Positions 1-8,336 of a stretch of 64,000 bases of DNA are shown piece by piece. The notes beneath the pieces were generated by a model. The model did not search any database. It was not told the origin of the DNA and saw nothing but the letters and a program-made list of their open reading frames with translations. Each line of letters starts with the position of its first letter. Position 1 is the first letter of the stretch. Origin of the DNA: Paraburkholderia nodosa DSM 21604 (GTDB lineage Bacteria; Pseudomonadota; Gammaproteobacteria; Burkholderiales; Burkholderiaceae); NCBI RefSeq assembly GCF_000519185.1, contig NZ_JAFA01000010.1, positions 288 through 64,287 on the forward strand, read 5' to 3'. The position numbers and the translations under genes were made by a program.

Positions 1-2
1 GC

Positions 3-164
3 ATAAGCCTTCGCGGATTGTTCAAGGCCGACTACTTCGGCGTGGCCGACAATCAACTGGACTGGGTGGTCCTGCTGCGCAATGACGACAGCGATGAGCT
101 TTGGGCGGAGGTCAACCGGCGGCGGAGCGCGCTGGGAACCGGTGAGGTACGCGGAGATCTCTGA
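3..164 (+). CDS. C-terminal end of an unidentified protein, cut by the window edge
   Basis: An open frame enters from the left edge and runs 53 codons to TGA at 162-164. The tail contains LFKADYFGVADNQ and ends in GEVRGDL. No domain is recognised. Composition is ordinary (mixed charged and aromatic residues), so it is plausibly the end of a real gene, but without the N-terminal part no function can be given. Confidence 0.4.
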   Translation: MSLRGLFKADYFGVADNQLDWVVLLRNDDSDELWAEVNRRRSALGTGEVRGDL

Positions 165-307
165 TCGTCGTTTGCCATCAGCATGAGCAGCAATGGATTA
201 CGTGTGCGTAAACTCAAGACAGTCCTGCAGCACACGGAGAATCTCGCGAAAATCCTTCTCCCTTCCCGGCTGTCCGGATGGCGTCGGCCACCGCGACTTG
301 TCATTTT

Positions 308-514
308 CTAGTATTCGTTAATTAATCGAGCCAATGACTCGGCCTCTCGGGCAACGGCTTCGTCTGCCGATACGCCGTCACCTATCCACAGCTGGACGGT
401 ATCGGCGAACGCTGTTTTTGCCGCGCCGCACAACTGAGCGATGCGAATTCTATAAACACCGTCGAAGCTAAACACTTCCAGCCGCCCTTCATACTCACGC
501 GCATAGAATTTCAT
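308..514 (-). CDS. Small hypothetical protein (68 aa)
   Basis: The start ATG at 514 is preceded by AAGGAG with good spacing, so expression is credible. The protein begins MKFYAREYEGR and ends in an acidic helix (ADEAVAREAESLARLI). There are no cysteine pairs, membrane segments or signal peptide. It probably folds as a short beta-hairpin followed by a helix. I do not recognise the family. It is transcribed away from the methyltransferase gene at 971, from which a 456-bp AT-richer region separates it. Confidence 0.6.
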   Translation of the reverse strand: MKFYAREYEGRLEVFSFDGVYRIRIAQLCGAAKTAFADTVQLWIGDGVSADEAVAREAESLARLINEY

Positions 515-970
515 CGCCAGCTCCTTGTACCGCCGCCGTGCGTTTCTTCACTGCTCCGGGTATCGCCGCCGCGCCAGGCGTGCTGCCTACCTGCGGCACG
601 AGCACAACCAGCCGCGCTCACCCATCATGCGCTCAATCGGCTGGCGGTCGCAACGGTCGTCGCGACGACGTTGCATGCAGGTCCGCTTTGGGTTCGCTTA
701 CCGCGAGACGCGCTCGGTCGCAGGCGGCCAACAATGGTCAATGATCTACACCGTTGCACGGACATTTGAGCGCTGGATTTCGAGCGATATATAGACCTTC
801 GCAAACCAACTGAATCTGCTTTCTATCCACGGTTTCCGAACGTTGGAATCGCCACTTTTTACATTTTCAAAACGTACCCGAAAAGAAATAAATATCACTG
901 ACGGTTCCGCGCATGTGTCCTATTGTTGAGATCGTGATTTAAATCCCCTCAATCCAATTCAGAGGTCGAA
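515..970. other. Intergenic region without a convincing gene
   Basis: This lies between the divergent small hypothetical gene and the methyltransferase gene. Open frames here (for example 525-794 on +) are rich in Arg and Cys, have no ribosome site and look like noncoding high-GC sequence. From about 800 to 970 the sequence becomes AT-rich, as expected for the methyltransferase promoter, but no clear -35/-10 pair can be assigned. Confidence 0.4.
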
Positions 971-1735
971 ATGAGCGACATTACGATTTCATATCATTAC
1001 GTTGATTGCAATCGAAAATTCGAACACTATGACGCTAATCGATCATTTTTTCAGGAATACTATGCCACCCGTCTCGCGGCGGAGCCAGGAATATCCTGCC
1101 ACGTGCTCGACATCGGATGCGGTCACGGCACCAATCCGACCATCAGCAGGATCGAGCATGTCCTTGGGGAAGTTGATGGCGTCGACCCGTTCCCCGTTGT
1201 TCAACCCCATCCATTGATCAGGAAGCGGTGGACCTGTGCGATGGAGGAGATCCCCGTGCCATCGAACACGTACGATCTCGCCTATTCCTATAACGTTGTT
1301 GAACATGTCGTCAACGAGACTTCGTTTCTCGCCAAAACGATCGAGGTGCTCAAACCTGGCGGCGTGTATTGGTCAATGTCACCTAACGCGAGGCACCCGT
1401 TCACCGTCATTGTGCGGATTATGCAGACACTCGGGATAAAGTATCTCTACCGTCGGTCAATCGCTCCACAGGCAAATGATTATCCCGCCTATTACCGGCT
1501 TTGCAACGCCACGAAAGTGCTAAAAGCAATCGAAAAGCTTGATCTTCCAGTATCGAAAATCGACTTCTTCCTGATCCCGAACGTCCAATGGGATACGTTT
1601 TTTCCGCGTCGACTTCGCTTCATTGCCCACTTGATAGACCGCGTCGTTGTTCTTAACGCGCCTTCGATGTCAAACATTTTTATGTTCCGCGTGGAGAAAA
1701 TGGAGGCTGGGCCGCGCGACGGGGGGGCGATATGA
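971..1735 (+). CDS. Class I SAM-dependent methyltransferase (type 11 fold)
   Basis: A 254-residue protein with the Rossmann SAM-binding motif I HVLDIGCGHGTNP around residue 47, an acidic motif II (VDGVDPF) and the post-motif AYSYNVVEHV followed by LKPGGVYW, typical of Methyltransf_11 enzymes. The start has AGAGG about 7 bases upstream. The substrate is not evident; the post-motif region is rich in aromatic and basic residues (YRRS, FFPRRLRF). The gene has more AT-rich codons than most genes in this window and stands alone between two intergenic regions, so acquisition by transfer is possible. The methyltransferase call is firm, the substrate unknown. Confidence 0.85.
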   Translation: MSDITISYHYVDCNRKFEHYDANRSFFQEYYATRLAAEPGISCHVLDIGCGHGTNPTISRIEHVLGEVDGVDPFPVVQPHPLIRKRWTCAMEEIPVPSNTYDLAYSYNVVEHVVNETSFLAKTIEVLKPGGVYWSMSPNARHPFTVIVRIMQTLGIKYLYRRSIAPQANDYPAYYRLCNATKVLKAIEKLDLPVSKIDFFLIPNVQWDTFFPRRLRFIAHLIDRVVVLNAPSMSNIFMFRVEKMEAGPRDGGAI

Positions 1736-2005
1736 CACGTTCGCATTCGACCTATAGTTCAATCGCGGATCCAGCGACAACGATCAAGCGGAGGAGGCCT
1801 GCCCCTTGTCCGCCCGCAAGCGATATTTAGACCGCGCAATTCGAACGTCGCGTGCCATCGTCAGCTTGCAGAGCGGCCCGCTCGAGCCATCAGGTTTCTG
1901 AACGATTTGGCCGGTAGAATCGTTTGGCCCGACGGTATGGCGCGTGCGCCCTATCGCCGACGCGCCTTCGGTAAGCCACCTCACGCAGGTTATCTCGGAG
2001 AGTCT

Positions 2006-2644
2006 ATGGATAACGTTCGAAGAATGCTGTGCGCATTGCTGTTTGCCTTACCGTTCTGCGGTACGGCACAAGCCGATATCATCGCGTCCTGGAAGTCGGT
2101 CCAGATGCCTGCGCCGCCAGAGTTGAAGACATTCACGATTACCGATCCTGCTCATACCGCGCTATTGCTGCTGGATTTCGACACCAGTACCTGCAACAGC
2201 AAGGAACGCCCGACTTGCGCGGCCTCGTTGCCGTATATCGCCGACCTGTTGAAGAAGTCGCGAGAGGCGAACCTGATGATCGTCTACAGCCTGACCAGCA
2301 CGGGCACTCTGGCGGCGGTGCCGCCGGCTATTGCGGCCAAAGGAGACGAGAAAGTCGTGCAATCCGGTGTGGACAAGTTCTTCAACACCGATCTTGAAAC
2401 GGCGCTGAAGGCCAAGGGCATTCAAACCGTGATCGTAACCGGCACGATGGCACACGGCGCAGTGTTGTACACCGCAAGCGAGGCGGCGCTGCGCGGCTTC
2501 AAGGTCGTGGTCCCGACCGATGGCATGTCGAGCAAGGACCCGTTCGGTGAGCTCTCGGCTGCGTGGGTTCTCGCCAATGCGCCGGGCAGCGTGTCCAGAA
2601 ACGTTACGCTGACCCGTTCGAGCATGATCAAGTTTCCGCAGTAG
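2006..2644 (+). CDS. Exported isochorismatase-like protein lacking the catalytic cysteine
   Basis: The 212-residue protein starts at the ATG with GGAG upstream; this start gives a classical Sec signal peptide (MDNVRRMLCALLFAL, cleavage near AQA-D), whereas a longer open frame would bury it. The isochorismatase fold is shown by TALLLLDFDT (Asp57), VDKFF (Lys124) and the strand-turn VIVTGTMAHGAVLYTASEAALRGF. In cysteine hydrolases of this family that turn carries the nucleophile (N-x-C-V); here the aligned residue is Ala152. True isochorismatases can act without the cysteine, so it may hydrolyse a vinyl ether or only bind ligand. No operon partner is seen. Confidence 0.8.
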   Translation: MDNVRRMLCALLFALPFCGTAQADIIASWKSVQMPAPPELKTFTITDPAHTALLLLDFDTSTCNSKERPTCAASLPYIADLLKKSREANLMIVYSLTSTGTLAAVPPAIAAKGDEKVVQSGVDKFFNTDLETALKAKGIQTVIVTGTMAHGAVLYTASEAALRGFKVVVPTDGMSSKDPFGELSAAWVLANAPGSVSRNVTLTRSSMIKFPQ

Positions 2645-2908
2645 GCGATCCTTCATCGGCAAGCGTTGCCTGCACGAGGCGTAGCGTGGGTTGCTGCTAC
2701 GTCTCAGCAGGCTGCCGAACGTTCGGCGCGACAAGCCAGATCTCGACCGTTGCGTTTCCACCGTTGACCGACGAGCATTGCGGGGCTGTTTTTTTATATT
2801 CGCCGCGCATTGTTCCGATTTATTTTTCGAAAACGACAGGCAGATTTCTGATAGAAAGGTATACGTAAGGATTGAGCGAAGCCGCCGCCCTGAAAGGAGC
2901 CTCGACCC

Positions 2909-3529
2909 ATGAATCTTCCGAAACGTATGCTCGTTGCCAATGTCGCCTGGGCGCAGGAAATCGCCCGCCGCGATCCACGATTCTTCAGCACGCTTGCCAC
3001 AGGGCAAAAGCCCCAGGTGCTCTGGATCGGCTGCTCCGACAGCCGCGTACCCGCCGAAAGCGTCACGCACTGCGCGCCCGGAGATTTGTTCGTTCACCGC
3101 AATATCGCGAACCTTTTCCATCCCGACGATGACAACAACATGAGCGTGCTCGAATACGCCGTGCATGTGCTGCGGGTCGTGCACATCATCGTTTGCGGGC
3201 ACTACGGGTGCGGCGGCGTACGCGCCTCGCTGCTACCGCCCGCCGAAGCCCTGCCCCACGTGAACCGTCGGATCAAGCCGCTTTGCGCGCTCGCGCAAAC
3301 GCATCGCGCGACGCTCGCGCGCCTGCCGTCGGAAGAGGCGCGCATCAACCGCCTTGCCGAGCTGAACGTGATCGAGCAGGTGCGCCTGCTGCGCGAACAT
3401 CCGCTCGTGCGCGACGGCGCACCCGTACCGCTCGTGCACGGGTGGATCTTTTCGCTGAACGACGGTCAGCTGCGCGAACTCGCGTCGGGCCACGACGTTG
3501 AAACTGCGAAGGCACCCGTGGCGGCCTGA
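2909..3529 (+). CDS. Beta-class carbonic anhydrase
   Basis: The 206-residue protein interconverts CO2 and bicarbonate. All zinc and active-site residues are visible: Cys42-x-Asp44-x-Arg46 in IGCSDSRVPAE, and His98/Cys101 in VCGHYGCGG, with the expected APGDLFVHRNIAN segment between them. Length is normal for bacterial beta-CAs. An AAAGGAG lies upstream of the ATG, slightly further than ideal. The SulP transporter gene starts 111 bp downstream on the same strand, so the pair probably couples bicarbonate uptake or export with hydration. No signal peptide is present, so it acts in the cytoplasm. Confidence 0.95.
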   Translation: MNLPKRMLVANVAWAQEIARRDPRFFSTLATGQKPQVLWIGCSDSRVPAESVTHCAPGDLFVHRNIANLFHPDDDNNMSVLEYAVHVLRVVHIIVCGHYGCGGVRASLLPPAEALPHVNRRIKPLCALAQTHRATLARLPSEEARINRLAELNVIEQVRLLREHPLVRDGAPVPLVHGWIFSLNDGQLRELASGHDVETAKAPVAA

Positions 3530-3640
3530 GCAAATCCATTCCGCATTGCGTAAGCCCGGCACGCTCGAGGCGCAGGCCTCAAGTCGCGCCAAGGCCGCTG
3601 CCGCCGAGTTCTCCACCCTTCTTTTCTACCCGCTTCCATC

Positions 3641-5170
3641 ATGACTTCGAGAGCTTCCCTGTCCGCGCTTGCGCGTGACCTCGCCGCAGGCACCGTCGTC
3701 TTTCTCGTCGCCCTGCCGCTGTGCCTCGGCATTGCAAGGGCATCCGGCGCGGAGCCGTTGGCCGGCCTGGTTTCCGGCATTGTCGGCGGCATCGTCGTCG
3801 CCGCGCTCAGCGGCTCGCGCCTGAGCGTAAGCGGCCCCGCCGCTGGACTCGTCGTGATCGTCGTGGATGGCATCGCACGCCTCGGCAGTTTCTCTGCATT
3901 CCTGATTGCCGTGCTGCTGTCGGGTGTGCTGCAGTTCGGTTTCGGCATGCTCAAGGCCGGGCGCCTGGCCTCGTATGTGCCCACACCCGTCATCAAGGGC
4001 ATGCTCGCCGCAATCGGCCTGCTGCTGGTCATCAAGCAGGTTCCGCTCGCGCTCGGACTGACTTCCGGCAACGAGACCGGGTCTCTGACTCACGCGCTCG
4101 AGTCGATCTCGCCCACCGTATGCGCGGTCACCGCGATCTCGCTTGCCATCCTTGCGGGTTGGGAAACGCGCGCATTGCGACGCTTCGCGCTAGTGCGGCT
4201 CGTACCCGCGCCGCTCGTCGTCGTGCTTGCGGGCGTGAGCGCGACGCTGGTTTGTGGCTCGCCCGGCACGACGTTCGCGTTGCCGGTCGAACAACGCGTG
4301 GCACTGCCCGCCATCGAATCGTTCGCGGCCCTCGGCGACGCCCTCCAGCTCGGTGAATTCGAGCTGAGCTTCGCGCGCCTTGCCGCCCCGGAGATCTGGA
4401 TCGTCGCCCTGACGCTCGCCGTCGTTGCAAGTCTCGAGACGCTGCTGAGCCTCGAAGCTGTCGAGCAGATCGACCCGCAGCGGCGCGCCGCGCCGCCCAA
4501 CCGTGAACTCAAGGCGCAAGGGGTCGGCAATATCGTCGCCGGCGCCATCGGCGGACTGCCCATCACTTCGGTCATCGTGCGCAGTTCCGCGAACGTGCAC
4601 GCCGGAGCGCAAAGCCGGCTCTCCGCGATCGTGCACGGCGTGCTGCTGCTCGTCAGCGTGTTTGCGCTCACCGACGTGATCAACATGATTCCACTCGCGA
4701 GTCTTGCCGCCATTCTCATACATACCGGCCTCAAGCTCGCCAAACCTTCCTTGTTCATCGCGCTCGCGAAACAGGGCACGACGCCGTTCGCGCCATTCAT
4801 CGTTACGATCGCCAGCGTGCTCGCCACCGACCTGCTCACCGGGATCATGCTCGGCGTGCTGTGCAGCGCCGGACTCGCGCTGTGGGCGAATCTGCATCGG
4901 CCGATCGCGCTCGCGCGGCACGACGATCATTTCCTGGTCTCCTTTCGCAAGGACGTGTCCTTTCTCGGCAAAGTGCCGCTCAAGCAGATGCTCGCCCACA
5001 TCCCGGATCGCGCGACGGTGATCGTCGACACCTCGCGCGCCGATTACATCGATCACGATGTGCGTGAACTGCTCGATCGATTCATTGCCGATGCGCCGCT
5101 GCGATCGATCGCGGTGGAAGTCCGGCATGCCGCAGCCGTGCTACCGCCTGCGACTCGCTCAGGCGCCTGA
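3641..5170 (+). CDS. SulP-family anion transporter, probable bicarbonate or sulfate carrier
   Basis: A 509-residue membrane protein. It starts directly with the SulP core (DLAAGTVVFLVALPLCLGIA, then SGAEPLAGLVSGIVGG and SGSRLSVSGPAAGL), has about 12 hydrophobic segments, the family signature region around PNRELKAQGVGNI, and a cytosolic STAS-like tail (IVDTSRADYIDHDVRELL) from about residue 430. Position just downstream of a carbonic anhydrase gene on the same strand is the typical arrangement for bicarbonate-linked SulP proteins; this context rather than any residue suggests the substrate. Sulfate or another anion cannot be excluded. Confidence 0.9.
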   Translation: MTSRASLSALARDLAAGTVVFLVALPLCLGIARASGAEPLAGLVSGIVGGIVVAALSGSRLSVSGPAAGLVVIVVDGIARLGSFSAFLIAVLLSGVLQFGFGMLKAGRLASYVPTPVIKGMLAAIGLLLVIKQVPLALGLTSGNETGSLTHALESISPTVCAVTAISLAILAGWETRALRRFALVRLVPAPLVVVLAGVSATLVCGSPGTTFALPVEQRVALPAIESFAALGDALQLGEFELSFARLAAPEIWIVALTLAVVASLETLLSLEAVEQIDPQRRAAPPNRELKAQGVGNIVAGAIGGLPITSVIVRSSANVHAGAQSRLSAIVHGVLLLVSVFALTDVINMIPLASLAAILIHTGLKLAKPSLFIALAKQGTTPFAPFIVTIASVLATDLLTGIMLGVLCSAGLALWANLHRPIALARHDDHFLVSFRKDVSFLGKVPLKQMLAHIPDRATVIVDTSRADYIDHDVRELLDRFIADAPLRSIAVEVRHAAAVLPPATRSGA

Positions 5171-5191
5171 GCGCTCGCCCAACGATGACGT

Positions 5192-5524
5192 TCAGGCTTT
5201 ACTGAAAGCGTTCAAAGTGCGCGCAGAATAGACCAGTGCTGCTCCGGCATTCAGGTTGATGGCAACGCCGAGCGCTTCCGACAGTTCCTCCACCGTCGCG
5301 CCCGCTTTCTTCGCCTCACTCGCATGGAACGCAATGCAGCCGTCGCAGCGCGTGGTCACGGCAACGGCAAGAGAGATCAGTTCGCGTGTCTTCGCGTCGA
5401 GATGGTTTGTCTTCTCCCCAGCCTGGCCTGGTGACGCGATGCCTTTCATGGTTTCCGGGGCAAGTTTGGAGAATTCGCGCAGCCGAAGCGTCAGTTGCTC
5501 GCGATACTCGTTCCAGTCGTTCAT
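5192..5524 (-). CDS. AhpD-like carboxymuconolactone decarboxylase family protein
   Basis: A 110-residue all-helical protein with the AhpD-type redox motif TTRCDGCIAFHASEA, where a CxxC plus downstream His forms the peroxidase-like site. Length matches small alkylhydroperoxidase-D-like proteins. A GAGGAAA ribosome site precedes the ATG. It faces, tail to tail, the SulP gene and abuts the broken Lrp-type regulator at 5545. Likely a cytosolic antioxidant or disulfide-handling protein; the true substrate is unknown. Confidence 0.85.
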   Translation of the reverse strand: MNDWNEYREQLTLRLREFSKLAPETMKGIASPGQAGEKTNHLDAKTRELISLAVAVTTRCDGCIAFHASEAKKAGATVEELSEALGVAINLNAGAALVYSARTLNAFSKA

Positions 5525-5544
5525 GTTTTTCCTCGCGACGCTGA

Positions 5545-5835
5545 ATCAGCGGGAACTGGGGCTTGGCCTGTTTGCCTTCATCAACATCATGCTCGATAGT
5601 CACTCGGAGAAAGCCATGCGCGCGTTCGAGTCGGGTGTGATGGCGCTGCCGAACGTGGTGGCTTGCCACAATGTATCCGGCAAGTACGACTATCTGCTTC
5701 AGGTCGTCGTGCGGGATATGGAGGCATTCCATCAGCTCGCGATGCACCGGATCCGGACGCTCGGCAACATCAACGATGATGTACACGGGTTTCTCCTTGA
5801 AGGAGATCAAGCGCTCGACGAGCCTCCCGCTATGA
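5545..5835 (+). pseudogene. Lrp/AsnC-family regulator remnant (ligand-binding domain only, frameshifted)
   Basis: The + frame beginning near 5545 encodes a clear Lrp/AsnC RAM domain: ELGLGLFAFINIMLDS, AFESGVMALPNVVACH, SGKYDYLLQVVV, FHQLAMHRIRTL. No helix-turn-helix precedes it. At about 5782 the frame slips: the family's ending reads GFSLKEIKRSTSLPL then TGA (5833-5835) one frame away, as if two bases were lost in GTACAC(AC)GGG. The open frame carries on out of phase to 5915. So both the DNA-binding half and the C-terminal frame are lost. The CMD-family gene now occupies the place of its 5' half. Confidence 0.8.
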
Positions 5836-6069
5836 GGTCGAGAAACCTCGGGCCGAAATATCGTGAGAAGGAGTCGTCGAACAGGTCGCGGCAAAGTTTT
5901 TCTTCTTCTCACTGAAACTTTATCTCCTTTGCCGGCGCACAGGAAAACGTGAAGAATGGCGTGAGAGCGAGAACATTCTTCATTGCCCTCTTTCGTAACA
6001 TGACTGCGATGGGCGACTCGCGCATGTAACACATGAGTTCATCTTCCACGTTGATTTTAGGGCGCAGCC

Positions 6070-7203
6070 ATGCGAACCCCTCGTATCGCCATCGTCGGAG
6101 GCGGCCTGAGCGGCCTCTACGCTGCGTACCTCCTGCAGCAGCAAGGCATCGGTGACTATGTCCTCTTCGAGGCGCGAGAGGCACCCGGAGGCCGCATCCT
6201 GTCCGCTTCTGGTCAGAACACTGCCGCGAATGGAAGCATTGACGGCCTGGACCGCATCGACCTCGGTCCAACCTGGTTCTGGCCTGAAATTCAGCCTGAA
6301 CTCGATAGCGTGATCCGCGACCTTGGTATCGCCCGCTTCGAGCAGCACCAGATTGGAGACATGCTGGTAGAGCGCTCGCGCGACGAGGCTGCGGTGCGTG
6401 TGCATGGCTACACGAATGAGCCGGTCTCGATGCGTCTTGTTGGCGGCACGGCGGCGTTGACGGACGCACTCGCAGCCGAACTGGATGAAGACTCAATCAT
6501 CACTGGCGAGGCAGTGCGTGGTCTCCGGCTTGGCGCACACAATGTAGAGGTTCACAGCGAGGACTCCGCAGGCCTTGCCAGAACGACCTGCGTTGACCAC
6601 GTGCTGCTGGCGTTGCCCCCGCGTCTGGCCGAGGCCACCGTCCGGTTCGAGCCGCCCCTGCCACCGGCGATAGCGCAGCTATGGGGCCAAACGCCCACAT
6701 GGATGGCGCCGCATGCAAAGTATGTCGCAACCTACACAGCCCCGTTCTGGCGTGAAATGGGGCTTTCAGGCGAGGCTCGAAGCGCCCGTGGGCCACTCGG
6801 CGAGATACATGATGCGTCCATGAATGGAGGGAGCGCCGCGCTCTTCGGATTCTTCGGCGTGCCCGCCAACGTCCGCAGGAATGTGCCAGAAGCCGTCTTG
6901 CGCGCTCATTGCCGCTCGCAGCTGGCACGGCTCTTCGGACCGCTCGCCGCAACGCCAGAAGCGGAATTTATCAAGGACTGGGCACGCGACCCTTACACCG
7001 CTACAGGCGACGACTTCGACAGCTCATCGCCGCATCTCGGTGTAGCGCCGGTCAATACACCTCCTGGCCCCTGGCAAGAGTGTGTGACCGGCATCGCGAG
7101 CGAATGGTCCCGGCAATTCCCTGGCTACGTCGCAGGTGCGATCGAGGCGGCGCGCTTCGGCGTCGAAGCCCTGGCTGCGCGCTATCGCCGAACTTTCAAG
7201 TAA
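6070..7203 (+). CDS. Flavin-containing amine oxidase
   Basis: A 377-residue cytosolic flavoenzyme. The N-terminus RIAIVGGGLSGLYAAYLL is the FAD dinucleotide-binding GxGxxG fold, followed by VLFEAREAPGGRI, the GG motif of the monoamine oxidase family, and FGVEALAARY at the C-terminus. It should oxidatively deaminate an amine to an aldehyde, NH3 and H2O2. The zinc alcohol dehydrogenase starts about 100 bp downstream on the same strand and could process the carbonyl product. The substrate is not deducible. The ribosome site is weak, so the exact start is uncertain. Confidence 0.85.
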   Translation: MRTPRIAIVGGGLSGLYAAYLLQQQGIGDYVLFEAREAPGGRILSASGQNTAANGSIDGLDRIDLGPTWFWPEIQPELDSVIRDLGIARFEQHQIGDMLVERSRDEAAVRVHGYTNEPVSMRLVGGTAALTDALAAELDEDSIITGEAVRGLRLGAHNVEVHSEDSAGLARTTCVDHVLLALPPRLAEATVRFEPPLPPAIAQLWGQTPTWMAPHAKYVATYTAPFWREMGLSGEARSARGPLGEIHDASMNGGSAALFGFFGVPANVRRNVPEAVLRAHCRSQLARLFGPLAATPEAEFIKDWARDPYTATGDDFDSSSPHLGVAPVNTPPGPWQECVTGIASEWSRQFPGYVAGAIEAARFGVEALAARYRRTFK

Positions 7204-7304
7204 CGAAGGCGAGCGGATTCGGGTTAGACCGCCTCACTCTCGCTGCGCTCACGCAATACCTCTGTCTGCTCACCGGAAAACCCAACGGACTTGGAGAAGG
7301 AATC

Positions 7305-8327
7305 ATGAAAGCTGTCTATCGTGCGGTTCAAATCACCCGGCCGGGAGTATTGGAACTGGTCGAGCGGAAGACCCCTGTTCCGGGCGACGGCCAGGTGTTG
7401 ATCGCCGTCGAGGCATGTGGTGTCTGCGGTGCGGACGCACGCGACATCGAGAACGCGAGCACGACTTCACCGCATCCACGAGTGCCGGGGCATGAAGTCG
7501 TCGGCCGCATCGTCGCGGTGGGTGCAAACACGCCTTCAATCTGGAAACCGGGCCAGCGTGTTGGAGTGGGTCGACTTGGTGGTCACTGCAACGAGTGCAC
7601 ACAGTGCCGTCAGGGCAATTTCCAGCTCTGCCTGAACCAACCGGTTTTGGGCGCGACCTGCGATGGCGGTTATGCCGAGATGATGCTGGCGCGTAATACC
7701 GGCCTCGTATCCATTCCAGACGAGCTTGATTCAGAGGAAGCCGCGCCCATGCTTTGCGCAGGCATTGCTACCTTCAATGCGCTCAAAAAGTGTGGCGCAG
7801 AGGCCGGCGATACAGTCGCCATCCTCGGCATCGGGGGCCTTGGACACATGGCATTGCAGTATGCCCGCCACATGGGATTCAAGGTCGTCGCGGTCGGGCG
7901 CGGCACCGGGATTGCAGAGGATGCCAAGGCATTGGGTGCGCACATCTACATCGACAACGACGAGGAAGATGCCGCGGCAAGACTCATGTCCATGGGCGGA
8001 GCGCGCGCTATCGTCACCACGGTCAGTCACGCCGATACCGTTTCGAAATTGTCGGGGGGCCTGGCACCGCGAGGCCGTCTGGTATTGCTGGGCGCAGGCA
8101 AAGACCCATTGCCAGTATCGACGGCCTCGTTCGTAGGCGGCGAGCGCAGCGTTATGGGTTCACTTACCGGCTCGCCTTATGAAAGTGAGAAAGCGCTCGA
8201 TTTCAGCGTGCTGACAGGGGTTCGTCCGATGATAGAAGTCATGCCGCTCGCAAGGGCCAATGAGGCCTATCAACGGATGCGGTCTGGCGACGTCAAATTC
8301 CGGATGGTGCTCACGATGTCGCGTTGA
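7305..8327 (+). CDS. Zinc-dependent alcohol dehydrogenase (MDR family)
   Basis: A 340-residue protein; the start is set by GGAGAAGG seven bases upstream, well inside a longer open frame. Catalytic zinc ligands are in ACGVCGADARD and PGHEVVG, the structural-zinc cluster in GGHCNECTQCRQGNFQLC, and the NAD(P)-binding Rossmann motif is VAILGIGGLGHMALQYA. It oxidises an alcohol or reduces an aldehyde. It follows the amine oxidase gene and converges with a MetR-like LysR gene. Relatives with the Gly-His-Cys-xx-Cys structural-zinc pattern are often NADP-dependent cinnamyl-type dehydrogenases, which is a guess here. Confidence 0.9.
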   Translation: MKAVYRAVQITRPGVLELVERKTPVPGDGQVLIAVEACGVCGADARDIENASTTSPHPRVPGHEVVGRIVAVGANTPSIWKPGQRVGVGRLGGHCNECTQCRQGNFQLCLNQPVLGATCDGGYAEMMLARNTGLVSIPDELDSEEAAPMLCAGIATFNALKKCGAEAGDTVAILGIGGLGHMALQYARHMGFKVVAVGRGTGIAEDAKALGAHIYIDNDEEDAAARLMSMGGARAIVTTVSHADTVSKLSGGLAPRGRLVLLGAGKDPLPVSTASFVGGERSVMGSLTGSPYESEKALDFSVLTGVRPMIEVMPLARANEAYQRMRSGDVKFRMVLTMSR

Positions 8328-8336
8328 AGTGCCGCG

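Noticed and set aside
525..794. Small + frames in the 515-970 gap
   Set aside because: No ribosome site and Arg/Cys-rich, typical of noncoding GC-rich DNA.
2162..3202. 346-codon minus frame across the isochorismatase-like and carbonic anhydrase genes
   Set aside because: Spans two well-supported + genes and their gap; Arg/Gly-rich with no domain.
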